A stretch of 40,030 bases of DNA from an uncultured Desulfovibrio sp. (GTDB lineage Bacteria; Desulfobacterota; Desulfovibrionia; Desulfovibrionales; Desulfovibrionaceae): positions 1-40,030 of the forward strand of contig CALVHG010000023.1 of assembly GCA_944327285.1 (NCBI GenBank), read 5' to 3'. Shown piece by piece: positions 34,248 through 40,030 of this stretch. The position numbers and the translations under genes were made by a program. Every line of letters starts with the position of its first letter. Within the stretch, counting starts at the first letter, position 1. The notes below the pieces were generated by a model, which was not told the DNA's origin, made no database searches, and worked only from the letters and a program-made list of their open reading frames with translations.

Positions 34248-34538
34248 CTAATCCCGCAACGAATCCAGGCAGGCCGCCACCCCCTCCAGCGCCGCCCGCG
34301 CATCCGGGCCGGAAGCCGTCAGGGTGAACTCGGTATCCTGCGGCAAAGCCAGCGAAAGCACGTCGAGCATGCTCTTGGCGTCGGCCTGTCCGTTTTCCGT
34401 TTCAATGCGTATATCCGCCGTAAAACGCTGCGCTTCCTGCGCCAGCTTAGCCGCCGGACGCGCATGCAGACCACCGCGCATACGCAGCACCAGCGGCAGC
34501 CTCAGACCATCGGCGGTTTCGGCTATGGCTTCATGCAT
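34248..34538 (-). CDS. ptsH: PTS phosphocarrier protein HPr
   Basis: The 96-residue protein has the HPr active-site motif GLHARPAAKLAQEA with His25, and the regulatory region DAKSMLDVLSLALPQDTEF, where Ser56 stands at the Ser46 position phosphorylated by HPr kinase. It has about 8 residues more at the N-terminus than E. coli HPr. ATG 34538 is preceded by AGAGGAC about 7 bases upstream; upstream codons would translate element A and are rejected. It passes phosphate from EI to a PTS permease. The preceding gene encodes EIID, but the two are separated by repeat sequence. Confidence 0.93.
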   Translation of the reverse strand: MHEAIAETADGLRLPLVLRMRGGLHARPAAKLAQEAQRFTADIRIETENGQADAKSMLDVLSLALPQDTEFTLTASGPDARAALEGVAACLDSLRD

Positions 34539-34689
34539 TGTCTTTGTCCTCTGGCCGCAAGGCTCCGGCCCCGGCCTTCCGCACGACGCGCTTCGGCGCA
34601 TCGCGCGTTCACGTTCACAAAAAATTTTATTTTTCTGCTGTCGATACCCGGCGAAAGGGCCTGCGCGAGAGACGGGCCCCTCATCTCTG

Positions 34690-34777
34690 TGCGGAAAAAA
34701 CACGATTTTCCGCTCGCTTCGGGCCAGGCGGCGCCGAGCGCCTCGCAATCTGCCCTGTTCAATGGCAAAACGCTCTA
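34690..34777 (+). repeat. Element A copy 13 (right part only)
   Basis: Forward, from GCGGAAAAAACACGATTTTC through GGGCCAGGCGGCGCCGAGCG to AAAACGCTCTA. The left third is missing and is replaced by a stretch (34635-34689) that vaguely resembles element B (TCGATACCCGG, ACGGGC). The end TAGAGC on the minus strand supplies the EIID stop codon. Confidence 0.82.
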
Positions 34778-35521
34778 GCCCCGGACAAGGGACGCATCCA
34801 GGAAGGCCAGACAGGAGACCCCAATCAGCCAGAGAATAATACGCGGCAGACGCATCCTCCAGGTAAAGATCGCGGCGGCCGCCGCGCACAGCAAGGCCGG
34901 CACACACAACAGCCACGGGAAGGAATGCCCCGTCCAGGGAGTAACGCCCAGCAGCAGCGCCAGCATAACGGCATTCAGCTGTTTGATCCGCCCCGCCCAG
35001 TCAATCAGAGCCAGACGCTTCAGCCACTGCAACGCAGCGACGCCATGCCGCAATCCGTAAAAAAAGATGCCTATCCTGAAGGCGACCATTCCGGCCACCA
35101 GCAACGCCGTCAGGATAATCGCTGACCAGATATGCCCGCACAGCGCAAAGATAACGCAGGCCAGCGACCAGCAGGGAAGCACCGCTCCTTCAAAAAAACC
35201 GTCACCCAGAGCCGACAGCGTCGTGGACAACGTGCGATTAACGCTGCCCAGAGCCGCGGCGGGCAGGGAACCGCTTGCAACCTGAATTTCCAGCGACAGG
35301 GTAATGCCCAGGAATAAAGGCATCATGTACGGGTGCGTATTGCTGTGCCCGGCATGCCGCAACAGGGCCTCCTGCCGCTTCTTGCCCGGAGGATACAACG
35401 CCATGATGGCGGGCTCCAGTGCAAAGAGCAGCCCGATCTCCTGCATGGCGCGGGTGGAGATGGCCGCATTGATACAACCGCAGCGGGCAAGACAGTGCAG
35501 AGCGACGGACGTGGTGAGCAT
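34775..35521 (-). CDS. PTS mannose-family IID component
   Basis: The 248-residue membrane protein matches the EIID (mannose/fructose/sorbose class) family: TRAMQEIGLLFALEPAIMALY, EALLRHAGHSNTHPYMMPLFLGITLSLE, and ALGDGFFEGAVLP, then several hydrophobic segments. EIID normally works with EIIC in the membrane and a phosphorylated EIIAB. None of those genes is adjacent: upstream lies element A and then rsmI. AAGGGGG precedes ATG 35521 by 5 bases. The stop codon TAG at 34777-34775 is formed by the end of element A copy 13, so the original C-terminus may have been altered; the last residues (LDASLVRG) look intact. Confidence 0.88.
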   Translation of the reverse strand: MLTTSVALHCLARCGCINAAISTRAMQEIGLLFALEPAIMALYPPGKKRQEALLRHAGHSNTHPYMMPLFLGITLSLEIQVASGSLPAAALGSVNRTLSTTLSALGDGFFEGAVLPCWSLACVIFALCGHIWSAIILTALLVAGMVAFRIGIFFYGLRHGVAALQWLKRLALIDWAGRIKQLNAVMLALLLGVTPWTGHSFPWLLCVPALLCAAAAAIFTWRMRLPRIILWLIGVSCLAFLDASLVRG

Positions 35522-35647
35522 GAAGCCCCCTTGAAAAAACCTTTGAACCCTGCCGCTGCATCCTGTCCGGCACGGGAGCCGTGCCTCCGGCTGTCTCAGA
35601 CCGGGAAGGAACAGGATACAGACGAAAAAACTCCCTTCCCCGGATAC

Positions 35648-35795
35648 TAGAGCGTTTCAACTTTGAAAAAGGTGAAACGCGGGGCGGCAGCACAGCGCCG
35701 CCCGGCCCAAAGTGAGCGGAAAAACCGCGCTTTTTCCGCGAAACGACAGGCCGTAAGGTTTGAAACGCACAGCGTTTCAAACTGAAAATGCTCTA
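35648..35795 (-). repeat. Element A copy 14 (full length)
   Basis: A 148-bp reverse copy, TAGAGCGTTTCAACTTTGAA to GAAAATGCTCTA, with four well-paired hairpins: IV at 35652-35680, III and II in the middle, I near the right end. It separates the rsmI gene from the PTS genes. The remaining 125 bases before EIID show no gene. Confidence 0.94.
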
Positions 35796-35807
35796 AAGAG
35801 GCGGAAA

Positions 35808-36647
35808 TCAAAGTTCCCGGATCAGCGCATAGAGCTCCTTCGAGCTCCAGCCTTCAAGCCGGGCCGCCGCCCGGCGGGCGCATTCCCGCGGCTTGCCGCC
35901 GTCCTCCAGTTCCTCGCGCAGCACGCCCAGCGCCTCTTCCCGCGAAGATCGGCCGCTTTCTTCCGGCGGCCCGATAATGACCGTTATCTCGCCGAGCAAA
36001 TCTGTTGCTGCTTCCGCAGCATTTTCCAGTCTGTCAAGTATAAATTCCTCATGCGTTTTGGTCAATTCCCGGCAAATAGCCAGCGCACGCGGTCCGAGGA
36101 TTTCCGCGGCCTGTTCCAAACTCTCGCGCAGGCGATCCTTGCGCTCGAAAAAAATAAGGGAACCGGGCGTGCGGCGAAACGCGGAAAAAAGAGCGGCGCG
36201 CCCTGCCGCATCCCGCGGCAGAAAGCCCAGGAAGGTATACGGCAACGGCGGCAGCCCCGCCGCCGAAAGCGCCGTTACCGGCGCGGAGGGACCGGGCACG
36301 GGAACCACGCGCACCCCGGCGGCCCGGCAGGCCCGCACCAGCCGATAGCCGGGATCGGCCACCAGCGGCGTTCCGGCATCAGACACCAGCGCGGCCGTGC
36401 CGCCCGCCTCAAGATGGCGCAGCACTTCCGGCTGTTTTTCGGCCTCGTTGTGATCATGAAAACTGACAAAACGCCGCACGGGAATGCCGCATTGCGCGCA
36501 GAGCAGCCCCGCGCGGCGCGTATCCTCGGCCAACACAAGATCGGCCTCGGCCAGCGTCTGGCGCGCGCGGGGAGAAAAATCACCAGGGTTGCCAAGCGGC
36601 GTTGCGACAATCCACAGCACGCCGCCCGTCGGAGAAGCGGAAGGCAT
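35808..36647 (-). CDS. rsmI: 16S rRNA 2'-O-ribose C1402 methyltransferase RsmI
   Basis: The 279-residue tetrapyrrole-methylase-fold enzyme modifies 16S rRNA C1402. Typical motifs appear in order: [73 protein letters not shown], and FLGFLPRDAAGR, with RELTKTHEEF and GEITVIIGP later. ATG 36647 gives an N-terminus of the usual length; GGAG lies about 10 bases upstream. It overlaps the end of yraN by 68 bases. It is the last gene of the trmD-rplS-rnhB-yraN-rsmI cluster. Confidence 0.94.
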   Translation of the reverse strand: MPSASPTGGVLWIVATPLGNPGDFSPRARQTLAEADLVLAEDTRRAGLLCAQCGIPVRRFVSFHDHNEAEKQPEVLRHLEAGGTAALVSDAGTPLVADPGYRLVRACRAAGVRVVPVPGPSAPVTALSAAGLPPLPYTFLGFLPRDAAGRAALFSAFRRTPGSLIFFERKDRLRESLEQAAEILGPRALAICRELTKTHEEFILDRLENAAEAATDLLGEITVIIGPPEESGRSSREEALGVLREELEDGGKPRECARRAAARLEGWSSKELYALIREL

Positions 36648-37062
36648 CGGGCATATGCTCCACGTTGAAGGTTGTTCCGTCATGCACCAGGCACAGAACG
36701 TCAAAACGACAGGGACGATCCCAGGCGTCATGGGCGCTCAACCAGGCCTGCGCGGCCTTGCAGACATGCGCCCGCTTGGCGGGCGTCAGCCCGTCAGCCG
36801 GACTGCTGACGCCTCCCGCCGTCCTTGTCTTGACTTCCACAAAAACCAGCTCCGTTCCGTCAAGGGCCACCAGATCCAGCTCCACATGCCCGTAACGCCA
36901 GTTGCGTTCCAGAATGCGCCAGCCCTTGCGGCACACAAAGACCGCGGCGGCATCTTCGCCGCGTCGCCCCAGCTCCGCCGACGACGCGACGCTCTGCGGG
37001 GTCGCGTCGCCTTCGCTACGGGTCCGCGTACCCGCTCCGGCCGTCATACGCCCGAAAATCAC
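36580..37062 (-). CDS. yraN: UPF0102 (YraN) family nuclease-fold protein
   Basis: The 160-residue protein carries the UPF0102 core: [50 protein letters not shown] and the Lys/Arg-rich [14 protein letters not shown]. The E-D-EVK residues recall restriction-endonuclease-like folds; a DNA repair or processing role is inferred. It begins with GTG at 37062 that overlaps the rnhB stop as GTGA, with GGGGAG 6 bases upstream, so coupling with rnhB is tight. The N-terminal 28 residues are low in complexity and the C-terminus overlaps rsmI. Confidence 0.92.
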   Translation of the reverse strand: MIFGRMTAGAGTRTRSEGDATPQSVASSAELGRRGEDAAAVFVCRKGWRILERNWRYGHVELDLVALDGTELVFVEVKTRTAGGVSSPADGLTPAKRAHVCKAAQAWLSAHDAWDRPCRFDVLCLVHDGTTFNVEHMPDAFRFSDGRRAVDCRNAAWQPW

Positions 37063-37772
37063 AGCAACTCCCCTTGACGACAGGAAGTTTTCTCCGGCGC
37101 GGCAACGCCCTTGTATGTCAGGCGATGCTGCGGACAGGGCCCCAGACGCCGCAGGGCCGCATAGTGCGCCTGCGTGCCGTAGCCCTTGTGCTGCTCAAAG
37201 CCGTAGCCCGGCCAGCGGCGGGCCAGACACTCCATCACATGATCGCGGAACGTCTTTGCCAGAACAGACGCCGCGGCAATGGCGTCTACCCGCGCATCGC
37301 CGCCCACAACAGCTTCCTGCTGGGGAAAACGCGCCGCCGTCCACCGCGCGCGCAAGGTCTGATCAGGAATAGTCTTATTGCCGTCCACATAGATTATCCC
37401 CGGCGACACGGACAGCAGACAAACCGCCCTCGTCATGGCCTCGAACGTCGCCTGCAAAATATTGATTTCGTCAATACGCCGAGGCCAGACCACGCCCAGC
37501 CCCCAGGCTGTCGCGCACTGCCTGATACGCGGCGCAAGCGCCGCGCGCTGTGCCGCCGACAGCGCCTTGGAATCCGTCAGCCCCGGCAAGTCAAACGAAA
37601 CGGGCAGAATGACAGCCGCCGCCACCACCGGCCCGGCCAGACACCCGCGTCCGGCTTCATCCACGCCTGCCGGCGGGCGATCATCGGACAAGCCCGGCAA
37701 CAGTTGCGCGGCGCGCGCTTCCCACAGTTTCCGCGCGCTCAGGCACGGCATGACGGTTCGTGTCTTTTTCAT
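37059..37772 (-). CDS. rnhB: Ribonuclease HII
   Basis: The 237-residue enzyme cuts RNA in RNA-DNA hybrids and removes misincorporated ribonucleotides. The acidic active-site motifs are [19 protein letters not shown] (Asp38, Glu39), [17 protein letters not shown] and [33 protein letters not shown] near the C-terminus is also typical. The ATG at 37772 has no strong ribosome site; Met8 at 37751 is an alternative. It follows rplS in order but is separated from it by 368 bases that contain elements B and A, which is unusual for this cluster. Confidence 0.95.
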   Translation of the reverse strand: MKKTRTVMPCLSARKLWEARAAQLLPGLSDDRPPAGVDEAGRGCLAGPVVAAAVILPVSFDLPGLTDSKALSAAQRAALAPRIRQCATAWGLGVVWPRRIDEINILQATFEAMTRAVCLLSVSPGIIYVDGNKTIPDQTLRARWTAARFPQQEAVVGGDARVDAIAAASVLAKTFRDHVMECLARRWPGYGFEQHKGYGTQAHYAALRRLGPCPQHRLTYKGVAAPEKTSCRQGELL

Positions 37773-37809
37773 GACGCAATACCGGGTGTGTTAACACTAT
37801 TCGTAAGTT

Positions 37810-37893
37810 GTTTGGGGGAAGGGGAACCCCTCATCTCTGCTGTCGATGCCCGTAGCTTCCTTCGTCACAACGGGCACGGCCTGCGGCCGCCAT
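37810..37893 (+). repeat. Element B copy 5, abutting element A
   Basis: GTTTGGGGGAAGGGGAACCC, then TCATCTCTGCTGTCGATG, CCCGTAGCTTCCTTCGTCAC, AACGGGCACGGCCTGCGGCC, GCCAT; very close to B copy 2. At the point where copy 2 continues GCCATTCGG, element A begins (TAGAGC at 37894). Confidence 0.8.
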
Positions 37894-38012
37894 TAGAGCA
37901 TTTTCAGTTTGAAATGCTGTGCATTTCAAACCATACGGCCTGTCGTTTCGCGGAAAAAACGCATTTTCCCGCGCACTTCGGGCCGGGCGGCGCTGCCCAT
38001 CTTCCTTTTTGC
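37894..38012 (+). repeat. Element A copy 15 (right end diverged)
   Basis: Forward, TAGAGCATTTTCAGTTTGAA and on to the GGGCCGGGCGGCGCTG block; then the match fades. Hairpin I is GTTTGAAATGC / GCATTTCAAAC, a compensated C-G to T-A change. Bases 38013-38140 hold a possible AACAGCC / GGCTGTT stem and no gene. Confidence 0.85.
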
Positions 38013-38140
38013 CGGGTACGCCCGGCGTCGGGCTCCGTTACGCAAACAGCCCCATACCAATGCCCGAAGGCATTGCATGAGGCTGTTCAGGTGCTGTTTT
38101 CCGCTCATTCCGGGGAATGGTCGGAACAACAAGACAAAAA

Positions 38141-38488
38141 TCAGAAGCGGCCGCGGGGCTTGATACGAGCGGCCTTGCCCTTGAGGGCGCGCAGGTAGTA
38201 GAGACGGCTGCGGCGCACGCGGCCCTGCGTCACCACTTCCACGTGATCAATGAAGGGAGAATGCATGGGGAAGATGCGCTCCACGCCCACGCCGTCGGAA
38301 ATCTTGCGAACGGTGAAGGTCGCGTCCGTCGTGCCGCGGCTGATGCGGATCACATTGCCCTGGAACACCTGAATGCGTTCCTTTTCGCCTTCCACAATGC
38401 GCAGATGCACTTTCACCGTGTCGCCAGAGCGAAACACGGGCATATCCATGCGCATGTTTTCTTGTTCAATCTTTTTAATGATGTCCAT
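38141..38488 (-). CDS. rplS: 50S ribosomal protein L19
   Basis: The 115-residue protein is a standard L19 found at the 30S-50S interface: [68 protein letters not shown], and the C-terminal [27 protein letters not shown] lies 6 bases before ATG 38488. It follows trmD by 53 bases on the same strand, the usual arrangement in bacteria. Confidence 0.98.
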   Translation of the reverse strand: MDIIKKIEQENMRMDMPVFRSGDTVKVHLRIVEGEKERIQVFQGNVIRISRGTTDATFTVRKISDGVGVERIFPMHSPFIDHVEVVTQGRVRRSRLYYLRALKGKAARIKPRGRF

Positions 38489-38541
38489 GCCCAACTCCTT
38501 GAATAGCCGGCTCACAGGGAACCGTCCTTGATATCGCGGCG

Positions 38542-39837
38542 TTATTGATAGTCGCCCAAAATTCTGTCGGCCAAGATAGCGGCCGCGCTCCGCACCGAAA
38601 GGTGGTTGTATTGCAGGAAGCGCACAGGGCGCAACTGCCCGTCGCTGCGCGCCAGCACTTCCGGCGCCAGACCGTGGGCAGTACCGAGGCAGAGCAGCAC
38701 GGGGCCGCTCCGGCACCATTCCAACACATCGGCGCACGTCAGCAAAGGCGGCGCATTCCTGCCCGCAGGCCAGGCAGCGGAACTTGTGACCAGCCGGGGG
38801 CGCTGCCCCGTGCGCTGCTCCAGCTCCGTTATGGCCGCATCCAGCGAAAGCGCCGGCCGGACAAGGCGCAACGCTCGCGCCCTGTCGGGGTTGCCCCGGC
38901 CTCCGGGACCGTCTGTCCAGTGTTGCAGAATCTCTGCCAGCAGGCGCTGCTGCTCTTCCAGCGGCGTCACCACATAGAACGGACCCATCGCATAGCTGCA
39001 GGAAATCCGGGCTATATCGTGAATATCAAAATTTGTCAAAGAGGAAACGCCGCTATTTTTCGCGTCTAGCATAACGGGATAGTGCATCAGGCACAAGGAA
39101 AGATTACGCCCCGCCCGTTCGCGCGGTATCCCCGCCAGCATCAGCGCGTCCTCGCGCCCCAGCGGAGCGCTGTCCAGCAGATCCGGCCGTACCGCCAGCG
39201 TCGCCCGCAAGGACATTTCCCGTCGCCAGTGGGCAATGCGCCCGTGATCGCCGCTCCGCAGCACTTCCGGCACGGGCAGCCCCTCCAGCACATCGGGGCG
39301 CGTGTAGTGCGGGTACTCCAGCAGGCCCGCCGAAAAGCTCTCTTCGTCGCCGGAAGCCTCTTTGCCCATAAAACCGGGCATCAGACGCGCCACGGCTTCC
39401 ATCAGGGCCAGAGCCGCCGTCTCGCCGCCGTTGAGCACCACGTCGCCCAGACTGACCGCCTCCAGCGGAAACAGTTCAAAAAGGCGCTGATCCAGCCCCT
39501 CATACCGTCCGCAGATAATGGTCAGATGTTCCTCCTTCGCCCATGCGCGCGCCATGCGCTGCGTCATGGGACGTCCTCCCGGACTCATGACCAGCATGCG
39601 CCCCGGCTGCGGAATGGACCGCAGGGCCGCCGCCACCGGCTCTCCCTGCAATACCATGCCGGGGCCGCCGCCATAGGGGCTGTCGTCCACATGGCGATGC
39701 CTGTCGCTGCTGAAGTTCCGCGGATTGTGAAACGTCACGTCCACAATGCCCGCGTCGCGGGCGCGTCCCATGAGCGCCACGCCCAGCGGCGAATCAAAAA
39801 ATTCCGGGAAAAGAGAAACAATATGAAACTGCGGCAT
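38542..39837 (-). CDS. trmD: tRNA (guanine-37-N1) methyltransferase TrmD with C-terminal second methyltransferase-like domain
   Basis: From ATG 39837 ([19 protein letters not shown]) the protein has 431 residues, against about 240-255 in typical TrmD. The first part is a complete Trm[66 protein letters not shown] and the [21 protein letters not shown] segment. From about residue 255 comes an additional 175-residue domain ([55 protein letters not shown]) resembling the RNA methyltransferase family Methyltrn_RNA_4; this fusion occurs in Desulfovibrio-type genomes. TrmD makes m1G37 to prevent frameshifting. The ribosome site is weak; ATG 39849 is an alternative. A hairpin and element A precede it. 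Confidence 0.92.
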   Translation of the reverse strand: MPQFHIVSLFPEFFDSPLGVALMGRARDAGIVDVTFHNPRNFSSDRHRHVDDSPYGGGPGMVLQGEPVAAALRSIPQPGRMLVMSPGGRPMTQRMARAWAKEEHLTIICGRYEGLDQRLFELFPLEAVSLGDVVLNGGETAALALMEAVARLMPGFMGKEASGDEESFSAGLLEYPHYTRPDVLEGLPVPEVLRSGDHGRIAHWRREMSLRATLAVRPDLLDSAPLGREDALMLAGIPRERAGRNLSLCLMHYPVMLDAKNSGVSSLTNFDIHDIARISCSYAMGPFYVVTPLEEQQRLLAEILQHWTDGPGGRGNPDRARALRLVRPALSLDAAITELEQRTGQRPRLVTSSAAWPAGRNAPPLLTCADVLEWCRSGPVLLCLGTAHGLAPEVLARSDGQLRPVRFLQYNHLSVRSAAAILADRILGDYQ

Positions 39838-39902
39838 GCCGCAAACCATGCCGCAAGTCGCTCCATCTGTCAAAAGAGATTGCGGCGCTTCTTCCGCAAC
39901 GC

Positions 39903-39940
39903 CGAAGCCCGGCGTTCCTCTCAGGAATCGCCGGGCTTCG
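39903..39940. promoter_or_regulatory. Long hairpin upstream of trmD
   Basis: CGAAGCCCGGCG (39903-39914) pairs with CGCCGGGCTTCG (39929-39940), and the loop itself can pair TTCCT/AGGAA. No T run follows on either strand, so it may be a leader structure or processing site rather than a terminator. Confidence 0.45.
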
Positions 39941-39954
39941 GGCAAAAGAACTCT

Positions 39955-40030
39955 TAGAGCATTTTCAGTTTGAAACGCTGTGCGTTTCAAACCATACGGC
40001 CTGTCGTTTCGCGGAAAAAACGCGGTTTTT
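39955..40030 (+). repeat. Element A copy 16 (cut by window end)
   Basis: Forward, TAGAGCATTTTCAGTTTGAA with perfect hairpin I (GTTTGAAACGC / GCGTTTCAAAC), the CATACGGCCTGTCGTTTCGC block and the first part of hairpin II. The rest lies beyond the window. Confidence 0.92.

Noticed and set aside
34539..34916. Longer HPr frame upstream of 34538
   Set aside because: It runs through repeat sequence and EIID in another frame; HPr motifs begin after the ATG at 34538.
39838..39990. Extended N-terminus for TrmD
   Set aside because: The additional residues (KRTAFQTENAL) are a translation of element A, seen also at other copies; homologues begin at [12 protein letters not shown].

Overview
The window looks like a chromosome segment of a GC-rich, anaerobic, Gram-negative deltaproteobacterium close to Desulfovibrio (Desulfovibrionaceae). 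The pointers are a Tat-exported dihaem cytochrome of split-Soret type, a large lactate permease, a stand-alone IMP cyclohydrolase, TrmD fused to a second methyltransferase-like domain, a mannose-family PTS remnant (EIID-HPr-EI), and the order trmD-rplS-rnhB-yraN-rsmI. This is inferred from protein families; there is no rRNA here.

Layout. 1-1.1 kb: two interspersed repeats and an mnmM-like tRNA methyltransferase. 1.3-8.4 kb (minus): exonuclease III followed by two RND efflux pump subunits (mdtB/mdtC type). 8.5-10.8 kb (plus): IMP cyclohydrolase and HflX, the latter apparently starting at a rare ATT codon. 11-11.8 kb (minus): split-Soret-like cytochrome. 12-18.6 kb (plus): dnaK, a small lipoprotein, a periplasmic-binding-fold lipoprotein, gatC and gatA. 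19.1-23.2 kb (plus): lactate permease, then a TauE/SafE transporter with a small membrane partner. 23.6-27 kb: small or secreted proteins (two unknowns, a beta-propeller, a GlcG/HbpS-like protein, a membrane peptide). 27.1-28.5 kb (minus): a DUF134 regulator and an HMA-like protein behind a clear promoter with an overlapping palindrome. 28.7-29.2 kb (minus): five tRNA genes (three identical Gly-GCC, one Gly-CCC, one Cys-GCA). 29.4-35.5 kb (minus): EIID, HPr, EI, SmpB, ComEC. 35.8-39.8 kb (minus): trmD, rplS, rnhB, yraN, rsmI.

The most striking content is not protein coding. A family of about 148-bp elements (called element A here) occurs about 16 times in 40 kb, in both orientations and always between genes. 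Intact copies begin TAGAGC and end GCTCTA, and fold into four hairpins in a row. Several copies carry paired changes that keep the stems. The ends fit a MITE-like element inserting at TA, and in three places the terminal TAG is exactly the stop codon of the neighbouring gene. A second family (element B, about 85-170 bp, core GCCCGT...ACGGGC) occurs about six times, usually next to A. These repeats sit inside what should be operons (gatC/gatA, EIID/HPr, rplS/rnhB, DUF134/HMA). No transposase is present in the window, so their source is elsewhere or extinct.
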